A model generated the notes under the pieces. That model was given only the letters and a program-made list of their open reading frames with translations, was not told where the DNA came from and made no database searches. From Macrolepiota albuminosa (lineage: Eukaryota > Basidiomycota > Agaricomycetes > Agaricales > Agaricaceae), in contig JAMWFC010000049.1 in the NCBI GenBank assembly GCA_027475525.1, positions 5,192,947 through 5,256,946 on the forward strand: a DNA stretch of 64,000 bases. Direction: 5' to 3'. Of the stretch, positions 44,113-56,100 are shown in pieces. Position numbers and translations under genes: made by a program. The number at the start of each line of letters is the position of its first letter. Within the stretch, counting starts at the first letter, position 1.

Positions 44113-47100
44113 ATGTCACGTATGCCGATGCATTCCCCGACGCCCCCGCAAACCAACGAGGTCGCGCCCCTCATGGCTTGGGAAGCCCGGGACGCGCGGT
44201 ACTGAGCCCATCAAGACCGGTGATAGGACCCTATACAGGTTAGGCGCATCAACGGCAGGCTCGGCACCGGCTCCGGAAACCTTGCCGCACTCGTTCCGAA
44301 CTTAGCGCACGCGTTCTACCTATTTTAAGCCGACAGCTTGGCGTTTGACCTTGGCGTCCGACACCGCTTAGCGCTTCGATTTGGCACCTGGCATCGCTTA
44401 GCCGTTTGGACAGACAGAAAGGTGATGGACTGATGGTTTAGCACCGCGATCTGCCGCCTGGTGGCGCTAAGGGTCTTGAATGGACGGCAGGGATCTGAAA
44501 CTGTTGGAGCTACCCCTATGAAATTTTCTAGTTTACCGCTCTTTGACCACTGGCGACGGCAAACTCTTTGTAGTATAAAAGTACTTACCGACTTGTACAA
44601 TCATCAGACGAATAGACCAGAGTTTCCTGCTCCCACTTCCTCAGTCCCCTTTACGCTCAAGATCTCATTTACGGTCGGCAACGTCGAACTCATCGGTGGT
44701 TGCAGACTCTCGCCAACTTTCGACACATTCGCGCCTTGCAACTACGGCAGGCATTATCGACGCTTAGAACTTCGCTAAGCTTATCGTGCTCTTGCCGCTT
44801 ACCCTTGCCGTGTTCACTTACCGCATTTTCCTTAGGCGCTTTACCTTAGTGCTTGACACTTGCCGACACCCGTTACCGACTTTTCCCCTTTTCCACAGAC
44901 GCGTTCTCTGGGACCTGCCCGGGACTCCTCAAATCACTTATAGCGCGCCCAACGCAAACTCTTGGTACGGTAACACTTTTGTTACATTTGTTACTGACCA
45001 AACTTTGGGCGTCATCAAATTGGAGCCCACCGCAAGAGATCTCTAGGGCAGAATTCCGCCAGAAACCTGTCTCCAGCGTAGGCGCCATCTGCTAGAGCAG
45101 TTGGCAGAAGGCATTGCCCCTTCCCACCCATCAACTCCACAACCACCTGGTGCCTTACCGGGTCTCTCTCTCGCACAGGAACTACAGAACGCCACTGTAG
45201 ACGCATTTCCCGATCTCTTCCCGCGTTCTCTCGACTTTAGCGCCGACGACCTCTTAGCGTCGCCCCTTGCCGTACCGCAACCAGTTACTCCTATCACTCC
45301 ATTAACACCGCTTTCACAACTCGTCATTTCGCTCACCCCGTCGCCAACCTCTAGAACCCCTTCCCCACAACCGCTAACCGAACTCGCCAACCCAGTCGCT
45401 ATGGAACAGCAAGTCCAGCGCATGCTGCCATGCAACTACTTCTCGGCACCGAAATGGGACGAGACCAAGCCACGGGAGCTCTCCCAGTATTTCAAGGAAT
45501 TAGAGTATTTATTCAGAGACTGTAACATTACCGACCACACGCAGATGAAGGAGTATGCGGCAAGATACGTATCATATGACATGGCAGAGACGTGGACAGG
45601 CCTTACCGAGTTTGCCGCCTTTGTTCCTGCCGCCCCACCTGTTCCTGCCCGAGGCGCTTCATATGAGGACTGGAAGACGGCAGTAATCCAGCTGTACCCT
45701 GGCGCAGAGGAGGCTACCCGATACACGGTAAACGAGTTGCAGAAATTAGTTCAGGAATCTTTCGACAACGGCACTTCTTCTCTTGGCGCATTCTCCACGT
45801 ATTACCGCGAGTTCCAGAAGATTGCTAGGTGGCTTCTGCAGAACGGCAAGCTCTATATTAACAAGGAACGTCGCCTATTCCAGCAAGGCATCCCAACTTC
45901 GCTTTGGACTCGTATTGCTCGTTGTCTAGAGATAGTTCATCAGGCCCATCACCCTGACGAGCCCTATAACGTTGCCGACGTCTTTGAAGCCGGTAAGTGG
46001 GTTCTCAAGGGGACAGACACTGGCGTTGGTATACCACGTGCTAGGACGAGCCTGCCCCCTGAACGAACTAACGGTATAATTCCCATCCCGCCTCCTACTA
46101 CCGACTTCGTTAAGAAAGAGGAACTCAATGCTGCCATTACCGCTGCCGTTGCATCCGCCATGACTCGCATCGAAACCATGATTACTACCAACCTCACTTC
46201 TAACCGACCCGCTAACGTTCCCGCACCTGGCCCTTGCCACTTCTGTGGGGAAATTGGCCATACCATGACTAGAGGACGCTGCGCTACTCTTGAAAATTAT
46301 ATTTGGCAAGGGAGAATTCGAAGGGCTATCGACGGCAAGATAGTTCTTACCTCTGGCGCCACCATTCCCAACTACCCCGACAAGAAGTCCTTCCAGGAGA
46401 GAGTTGATGAATGGCATAGGCGCAACCCAGGACAAATCGTTACCGGCACGCTATCTGGCAACGCCAACCCCGACCCCGAACAGGCAACCCAACAGCAAAT
46501 GATCCACGAGGTCTTACACTTTGACAGCGTTGGCGACCGCCCTACTTTCTCGCGGGAAGAGCGTATCGCCAAGCTACAACAGGAATTGGATTCGCTCAAG
46601 AACCAGGTTTTTGATGGGGTTGAAGTTAAGCAGCCCAAACAACCTCTCAAAGGATACAAGCCAATGCCTCCCGCTAGTAAGCCACCGACTTCTGCTCCTG
46701 CCGCACCGCCAGCTACCACTCCAGAACCATCGTCGTCCACTACCGCTCCCGAACCGCCTTTGCCGCCTCTACATCCCTACTCAGGGATTCCCGACCGTTA
46801 CCATGCTCCCGCCCAATGAAACTTTGCCGCTCCCGAGAAGCGTCCTGAGGGTGGCTACCGACCTACCGCGCCAATTTTCGACATCAAAAAATCAAATCAC
46901 GTCTTTAGCCGCATCATGAAAACCGCTGTCACCTTATCGGTAGAAGAACTTTGTAGCATTGCTCCCAACGTCCGCAACCAGGTCAAGACCGCTGTTACTC
47001 CTCGACGTTCCTTGGCGACAACCGTTGCCGAGGTCGAGGACCTCAATGACGCGCTACCCAGTTTTTCTGTTACCGTCGACTCGCTGGATACTGAAGACTC

Positions 47101-50100
47101 TCCTGCCGACCCCATCGCTAACGCCACCTCTGTGGATCCAGTGGAGACCTATCTTAGGTCAGTAGACCATGGAGAAGACCTGGCCATCCTTACCGTTGCC
47201 CAAGAATCACACGCTATTCGCTCCGTTGCGCTAACCGTAGACAATAAGCACGAGGTAGAGGCAATTGTGGATAGCGGTTCTCAAATTATTTCTATGGCAG
47301 CGGAAGTCGCTAACGATTTAGGCCTTATTTACGACCCTACGGTGATACTAAACATGCAGAGCGCTAACGGTACAGTGGACAGATCCCTAGGCCTCGCCAA
47401 GAATGTGCCTTGCACCCTTGGCGACATTACTTTTTATCTTCAGATACACATTTTACGCTCCCCAGCATACGACTTACTACTTGGCAGACCTTTCGACATC
47501 TTGGCGCGATCAGTCGTCAAGACTGTTACCGACGATGAGACGACACTAACAATCAGCGACCCCAATTCCGGAATCCGACAAACGGTGCCAACGTTTCCTA
47601 GGGGACAACGAAAAGGCGCCCTCGCTAAGCCCCCGGAATTTACCGACCAACACGCCAACGAACGACCCCACAGGTGTTTTCACAGACCATCGAGGAGGTG
47701 ATTGGCGACGATCACGGAGATGTGGCGCTAACGCTAGAATATGACCATTCAACTGGTCTTGTAAATATTATGTCTACTGTTTTTCTTGCCGAAGACGTTT
47801 TAACTACTTTACCCGCTACCAATGCAGAGATTCCCCAGAAAAATCACAACATTACCGACTCCTCTCTTGCCTACTTATACCTTACCGCTTCCGAATCCTT
47901 TCAAAATATTGCATCTACTGATACCTATCTCACTACCCTTCCCGGAGCCTCGTCTCCTGCCGTTCTTGGACTTGCCGCTCCTCAGGCTACAGTTCCCCTT
48001 TCCACTTCTGTATATAACCAAGCTAACGCTCCCAAAAGGAAAGGGGTTCAAGTCAAAAAGAAATATAAGCCAGTTGCGCTTAAAACAAAACCCGTCGCTA
48101 CGCACTCTCCCGAGACGTTTAGAATCGAGCGCCAGATCATTGGCGACCCTCTTGCCGACATACCGACCTTATCACCGAATCCGCCACCCTTTCAGCCGAC
48201 AGGACGTTTTACCGCAGAACGCCAGCAGCAGTTCGCCAAGGAGCACGACACAGGATTTTTGACCAAAGATGAGTTGGATGTCCTTACCGATCTCGTCGCT
48301 AAGCAAGACAAAGCCTTTGCTTGGGAGGACTCAGAACGCGGCAGCCTCCGTACAGACTTCTTCCCGCCAGTCGTCATCCCGACCATTCCCCACATGCTGT
48401 GGACTGAGCACAACCGACCATTACCGCCTGGGATCAAAGCCGAGGTCTGCCAAATTATTAGGACCAAAATAAAGGCTGGCGTCTACGAGCCCTCCAATAG
48501 TTCTTACCGCTCTCGTTGGTTTTGCGTCCTCAAAAAGAACGGCAATCTACGCATAGTCCACAGTCTCGAGCCGCTGAATAGAGTTACTATACGACACTCT
48601 GGCGTACCGCCTTTCCCTGACCACTTTGCCGAGTCCTTTGCCGGGCGCATTTGTGGCGCCACCCTTGATCTCTACGTTGGCTACGATGAACGCTTGATAC
48701 ACCCCTCTTCCCGTGACCTCACCACCTTTCAAACTCCGTTTGGCGCCTTGCGCCTAGTCACCTTACCGATGGGCTGGACAAACTCAGTCCCTATATTCCA
48801 TGACGACATCACTTTCATCCTCCAACCTGAGATACTGCATAATGTCCTTAGCTTCATTGATGACGTTGGCGTCAAAGGCCCCAAAGACTGGCGACTCGTA
48901 AACAGCTTACCGGCGACCCATCCTGACAACCCCAATATTCGCTTAGCGCTATGGGAATTTTTCCAGTTGCTCAACCGAGTCCTCCAACGTATGAAGTATA
49001 GCGGTGGTACCTTTAGCGGTCATAAACTCCTCCTGTGCGCGCCAAGGTTCAAAATACTTGGTCACATCTGCACTCCTGACGGTTGCGTTCCCGACGAGTC
49101 TCGCTTAGCACTCTTGGAGCGATGGGGCCCTTGCCGTGACTTATCTGAAGTTCGCGCCTTTCTTGGCACCGTTGGCGTTCTCAGGATATTCGTCAAAAAC
49201 TTTGCCCATCGCGCACACGCCCTTAACCGACTCACTCGCGCCAACGAGCCCTTCAAATTTGGGCCAGACCAGGTTGCTGCACAACGAGACTTAGTAAAAG
49301 CCCTACAAGACGCCAAACCCCTAGTCCCCATCGATTATACCTCTGCCGACCCTGTTATCTTGGCGGTGGATACCTCGTACATTGCCGTTGGCTACTTCTT
49401 GTGCCAGTGCCTTAGCGACAATCGGAAACAGCGACGCTACAACCGTTTTGGGTCGATCACGCTAAACGACAGAGAGTCTCGCTACAGTCAGCCTAAGCTA
49501 GAGCTCTATGGACTCTTCAAAGCCTTCCGGTCGCTAAAGATGTATTTGATTGGCGTACGAAACCTTATTGTTGAAGTCGACGCTAGGTACATCAAAGGCA
49601 TCCTGCAGAATCCCGACATCCAGCCATCTGCTAGCATGAACCGGTGGGTAGTCGCTATCCTCATGTTTCACTTTGAGTTGGTACACGTCAAGAGTTCCTT
49701 CCACGGACCAGATGGACTCTCTAGGCGACCACGGCAACCTGGCGACCCGGCAGTGGATCCACAGGCTGATAGCAATTTCGAGGACTGGATCGACCGACTA
49801 CATGGTTTCGTGCACCTTATACAACAGCCTATCCCCTTATTACGACGGCAACAGCCTACCAGCATCCTGTTACATCCCATTATCCCTTACCGCCCCGAGA
49901 TCTTTAGCGCACCCCTCACATTCTACACGGCAAGCATCCTTGGACAAAACTCGCCTCCAGTAAAAGTCGTACAAGAACCACATCCGCTAAGAGAAGACAG
50001 CAAAAACTTGACCTACGACGCCGTTCCCCGATCCGCCAAAGCAAAGGCAGAAGACAGTCGCTTGTTAATCGTTGAACAATGGCTACAAGACCTTAAGCGA

Positions 50101-53100
50101 CCCCCAGACCTTACCGACGAACAATACGCTACTTTTATCCGATATGCTACCCATTTCTTCTTTACCGACAACAGACTTTGGCGACGAAATCGAGATGGCG
50201 CTCACAAGCTGATCATCAAGCCAGAAAGTCGCTTACGAGTCTTGCGCGCCATGCATGACGAGCTAGGACATAGAGGTCTGTACGCTACCCGAGCTTCTCT
50301 GCTAGAACGATTCTGGTGGCCACACGCTAGTGCCGACATCGCTTGGTACATTAGAACTTGCCACCTCTGCCAAATTCAACAGACACGCCAAGTGCTCATA
50401 CCGCCAACCGTTGCAACACCAGCTCCCCTCTTCAGCAAAATTTACATCGATACCATGCACATGCCCAAATCCGGTCGCTATAAGTACATCATTCAAGGTC
50501 GTTGTTCGCTAATCCACTGGCCTGAATTTCGAATGCTCCAAAGAGAGAACACGGAGGCGGTCGCCAAGTGGCTATTTGAGGACGTCATTTGCCGTTGGGG
50601 AGCGCTAAGAGAAATCGTCACGGATAACGGTGCGCCCATTATCAAAGCGCTAACTTACCTCGCCAAGAAATACAATATCCATCACATTCGAGTATCTGGC
50701 TACAACAAGCGCGCCAATGGCCTCGTAGAGAGACCACACTTTGACGTTCGGCAAGCACTCTTCAAGGCGGTCGATGGCGACGAGTCTCGCTGGAGCGAAG
50801 CGACATATTCAGTATTTTGGTCGGAAAGAGTTACTATTCGTAAGTGCATGGGTTGTTCTCCTTATTACGCGGCTACTGGCACCCATCCGTTACTCCCTGC
50901 CGACATTATAGAAGCGACCTATCTTCAACCAGCGCCCAACAGCATCCTAGCGACTACCGATCTTATCGCCAGACGAGCCATTGACCTCCAACGAAGGAAA
51001 GAAGATTTAGAGCGACTCCACAAGGTAGTCTTTAGCGCCCGTCGCCAAGCAGCCCTACGATTCAAAACCGAGCATAGCGCTACCATCAAAGATTACAACT
51101 TCCCGAGAGGAGCGCTAGTGCTTATGCGCAACTCAAAAATTGAAACATCATACAATAAGAAAATGCGCCCGCGCTATCTTGGACCTTTGGTAGTTATCTC
51201 TCATAACCGTGGAGGCGCTTATGTGCTCTGTGAATTAGATGGTTCAGTGCTACATCGACCTGTTGCCGCTTTTCACCTATTACCGTATCTCGCCAGGGAA
51301 CAAATCGACTTGCCGCTTGAAGCGCTAGATATCGACACCGCCAAGCTTAGAGAACTTGAAGAAACCGAATTATTGGACGATGATGACTTGCCGACCCTAG
51401 TTGAAGAAGAAGAAAATGATTAGAAAAGACTATATATTGATAAGCTCTTTCTTTCTATTACTTATCTTACTTATCTCTCTTGCCGATACTTACTGTACTA
51501 TATCCACAGACATTTTCTTACATAGTCAAGTCGCAGCGCTAGCGTGTCGCCAACGCTTAGCGCACTGCGCAACTCTTGCCAAGGGTTTTTTGCTATGATG
51601 ACTTACTGAGCGTTTCCCTTTTCCTCAAAATTTGTTTAAGTCCCTCACATATTACTGCTCTTACTAAAAACCTACCTTAGAATACTTGCCGCCTGCTTTC
51701 TCTTTGCTATACTTTCCTTGCTCTCTGCCGCTACGCTAACTCAGATTATTGAACTCAATTCCTCCACTCGGTAGGGAAACAACAAAATTATATAAAATCA
51801 AGGCGCCAAGAAAAACAATGTACAAAAACGGCCTATCTACTCTAAGGTCCATCAGTCTTTGCCATCAGTAAGTGGCAGGGAGTCGTCGAAGGGCAGGAGA
51901 TTGCCAACCTGAACATGGTTGAGGGCTTGCCACTCTAGCGCCTCGTTACAGTCGGCTTGATATTCCTCGAGGGTCTCCATGCTACGGGTCAAATTGGAGT
52001 ACCGCAGTCGCGAAGCCATGATCTGTTGCCGGGCCCGTTTGCGCTCGCGACCTAGTACCGCTCGCATGCTTGCTGCACGAGTCGCCATCCGTTCTATCAC
52101 CTGGGGAGGGTACAGGGCAACCACGGGATAAACCAAGTCCTCCCAGCCACTCGTACGAGTCGCCAGTGACTCTTGGCTGAGGCTGGGGGGTCCACGAAGA
52201 AGGCCCACTCGAGCTTGTCCAGAGCTGCGTCGCTAAGTCACCCTCGCTCATCCAGGGGGTGGCAGGCTCCACTGTCGGCAATTCCTGGGACTCGCCAGGA
52301 ACGTCTCGCAAAGTTTCCTCCAATTCCCCCTCGGCATCCTCATTACCGCCCTCTTCCTCCTCGCGGCTTGGCGACGCTTCCCGAGTCTCCTCCTCCCCGG
52401 CTATCTCCTGTGCGCCAGCAGGCTCTCCCATCACGACGTCACCTTCATCGCCTGGGGCGCCAGTAGTCGAAACGTCGACGGGCGCGTTTTTGGGCAAGGC
52501 GAGAGGGGACAATAGGCGACTGGGACCAGCCTCACCGCTAACGGGAGGGAGGCGGCTGGCGGCAAGGGCTTCTCCAAGCTCCCTCATCTCCGTGTCCTCA
52601 GCAGTTGGAGAGGAAGGGGGCGACTCGATACGTACTCGCTTGGCCTTACCCTTGCCCTTGCTTGGGGAGGAGGCCTTGCGTTTTTCCTGGCGCTCGCCAG
52701 CACCGCGCTTGCCGACCGATTCCGATTCATCTCCTTGGCGCGTCGGCAGCGCCAAGGAGGACTTGCTGATCTTGGCCGCTCTCCCAGCGGCAACCTCCTT
52801 GCGTTCCCCCTCGACAAACTCCCTCACCCGCTTCACCAGAACCGCCCAGGAAAAAGTCTTCTCGACGAAGAGGTCAGGCGCACCGCCACGCTCACGACTC
52901 TTGGCACCATCGATCGTACAAGCACGCTTGAGAGTGCCGCAGCGGTAACAGGGTTGGGCGCCAGTGGGGAACCAACAACTCTCGGGGTCGTTGTCAGCCC
53001 AACATTTGTCGCACTAAGACCAGTCTAGTGGAAGAAAAGTTATAAAGGACAAGTTGCTTACCGCTCCCCGCGAATCTTTGAACTCTTGGCGCGTCGCCAA

Positions 53101-56100
53101 GGAAACCGTGCGCTTATTCTTCATCTCGGGCAACTCCACTCCTCCCTCGATGCCCTCATCCATAAAAACATCTTCCCGGCGCGGCAAGAGCAAACCCTTC
53201 AACTCCTTGTCGTCGAAAGTGGTCTGACTAGGGAGCTGGGGGGAGAGTCAGCAGAGAGTCGGCAAAGAGTCACTACGGCATACCTCGTATTGAGGGCCCT
53301 TCCCCTTGCGAGACTAGCAAAAGTCACAGTCGGTAAGGAGAGATGCCAACACCAGCAGACTCACCTTTTTCTTCAAAGCCTTGCCAGGCTTTGAAGGCGA
53401 ACCCCGTGTGCCTGCCGGCAGTGTGGGGCTCTGAACACTGCCGGCGCGAGACCCCTTGCTAGAACCCTCGGCAACAGACTCCTTCTTCTGCTCCTTGGCG
53501 AGTTCGGCCCTCACTACCGCCAAAGTGTGCGTGGCAGCGGCAGCGGCAGCCTCCTCCTGCTCTTGCTCGATCTGCAAGCGAGCAAGGGGTTCCAGCACCT
53601 CTTGTTTACTGCGAGGAGATAGTTCAGTCCATAGCTAGAGAAGGAGAGGTCAGAAGCTACTTACTCAGTTGCTGATGCGCTTACGGTCATCGGCAACGCG
53701 CCAGAAAGAATGTCCTCCAGCTCATTTTTGATGGTGGGGACAGGGGGAGGCGCCTAGAGAGCAATCAGCTAAGCGACCCGCCAGGCAACAACAACAACTT
53801 ACGAAGCGGGAGAAGGGCGCTAACCACTCGGCGCCACAATTATCCACATACCGGGCACGACACCACTCCCGCACCTTGATCTCGCAATCCCAGCCAACGC
53901 CAAGGACCCTCACCTCATACCACTTCTCCAGCAGCTTCATTACGCCAACTACCAAGTTTTGAGACGCCTCAGCGCCAACGCCTTCGATATGACGGATAAA
54001 GCGGTTGGCCTTAGCAATGTAAGCATAGGCGGCTTCCTGGGCGGCCTGAGATGGAACAGGGGGCGGAGTTGGAATGCGGAAAGACATTTTATCTTAATTG
54101 AGCGCCAGGAAAAGATGGGGAGGAGAAACGAAGTCCACACTCATGCGCCAGGACTATAAACCAAATCTCAAGAACGCACGGACCACTTGTCACAAAAGCG
54201 GTAACGGTAGCCTTATTTGGTGACTGAGGACAGTCAATTTTTCAGTTGGGGGGAGATGATAGGACCCTATACAGGTTAGGCGCATCAACGGCAGGCTCGG
54301 CACCGGCTCCGGAAACCTTGCCGCACTCGTTCCAAACTTAGTGCACGCATTCTACCTATTTTAAGCCATTCCTGACGGCCGGACATGGCAAGAAGCAGAT
54401 CCGATCAATGATAGCGCCGACGGCAGCAAGAATGACAACTGACAGATGGCATCAGTCACTGACGACAGCGCTTAGCGAGAAGCTTGATGATCTATCAAAA
54501 ACTGATGGACAGCTTGGCGTTTGACCTTGGCGTCCGACACCGCTTAGCGCTTCGATTTGGCACCTGGCATCGCTTAGCCGTTTGGACAGACAGAAAGGTG
54601 ATGGACTGATGGTTTAGCACCGCGATCTGCCGCCTGGTGGCGCTAAGGGTCTTGAATGGACGGCAGGGATCTGAAACTGTTGGAGCTACCCCTATGAAAT
54701 TTTCTAGTTTACCGCTCTTTGACCACTGGCGACGGCAAACTCTTTGTAGTATAAAAGTACTTACCGACTTGTACAATCATCAGACAAATAGACCAGAGTT
54801 TCCTGCTCCCACTTCCTCAGTCCCCTTTATGCTCAAGATCTCATTTACGGTCGGCAACGTCGAACTCATCGGCGGTTGCAGACTCTCGCCAACTTTCGAC
54901 ACATTCGCGCCTTGCAACTACGGCAGGCATTATCGACGCTTAGAACTTCGCTAAGCTTATCGTGCTCTTGCCGCTTACCCTTGCCGTGTTCACTTACTGC
55001 ATTTTCCTTAGGCGCTTTACCTTAGTGCTTGACACTTGCCGACACCCGTTACCGACTTTTCCCCTTTTCCACAGACGCGTTCTCTGGGACCTGCCCGGGA
55101 CTCCTCAAATCACTTATAGCGCGCCCAACGCAAACTCTTGGTACGGTAACACTTTTGTTACATTTGTTACTGACCAAACTTTGGACGTCATCACCGGGAG
55201 CGCGTGGCGGCACTCGCGCAGCAACGTGAGTGTTTCCTGCACCGCTCACTTGTTGCTACTGACCTTCCTTTTTCAGAACAACAAAACATTCCTGCCCCAG
55301 AGGTGGGTCCCAGTCGGCTCCTGGCACGTCCACCCGATGCGGTCCCTGGTCCTTCTTCGGGGCCAGGTCGGGGCTGTCCCGCGCCCACCTTTGCGCGGAT
55401 GACCGTGTGTCCCCCTCGCCCTCCTCTGCAGCCTCGATTAACTGCCCCTCGATTTTGTCGCTCTGGGATGGCGGTAGGGACGGTGACAGTGGTCCCGGAC
55501 AACCGGCGCGTCGCGTGGGCAGGCGTGTCGCAGGAGGTTTTTGCAGAGGCTTTGGAGAGGCCCCGGGGGTTGCCTGCCCACAGCTGGTGTGTGAGTAACG
55601 GGCCGGTAAGTGGGTTCCTACCTCGGGTCTCCTGGCTGACTCTGGAGCCATAGTGTCTGCATTGTGCCCGCCGGCTGGTGCCCTGCTTATTTGAGGCCCC
55701 GGCGCCCTCGTCCCGCCAGGACACTTCCGTGTGCGAGACGTGCCGCCTCAACCACGAGCGGTGTTCCATGTCGGCGCTGTGGAGGGCGCGATGCGTCGCA
55801 CGGGAGCAGGGGTGGCCGTTGGCGGGGGTCACTCAGAGGATAGGGGTGGTGGAGCCAGTGGAGGGGGCGGAGCCGGGGCTGGAGTCGGCGGGGGAGGTGT
55901 CCGCAGCGCCCGCGGAGGTGCCCCGTGGGGGGTCGGAAGGCCAGGGGGTCGTCCGGGTGGCGGGCCGGGCCCGTCCCGTGGTCCTGATCACACGTCGGGC
56001 GACCCAGGCCGGGACCGGGGGTCACGAGGGTCGTGGGGGGCGTCCCAACAAGGGGAAGAGATGGGCGTCGCCCAGTCCCTCCCCGGGGCCCTCCAAGAGG

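Larger units (their letters stand above)
44221..55193 (+). mobile_element. Ty3/gypsy element D, complete, nested in element E
   Basis: LTRs 44221-45017 and 54257-55193, both TGATAGGACCC...GTCATCA, with a 4-bp target duplication CCGG (44217-44220 and 55194-55197). Inside: binding-site-like sequence, gag, protease, a 1,249-codon pol, a small membrane-type ORF, an antisense spliced gene, and a polypurine tract. The two LTRs are nearly identical apart from a 140-bp deletion in the 5' copy, so the insertion is young. All catalytic residues of RT and integrase are present, and no chromodomain is seen at the end of pol. Confidence 0.93.

Noticed and set aside
43758..44174. 139-codon minus-strand ORF at the LTR/internal border of element E
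   Set aside because: It lies across LTR, polypurine tract and the antisense exon; GC-rich sequence gives long chance frames. No domain.
51401..51415. Start of the small ORF of D at 51401 instead of 51416
   Set aside because: 51401 is TTG; the first ATG is 51416.
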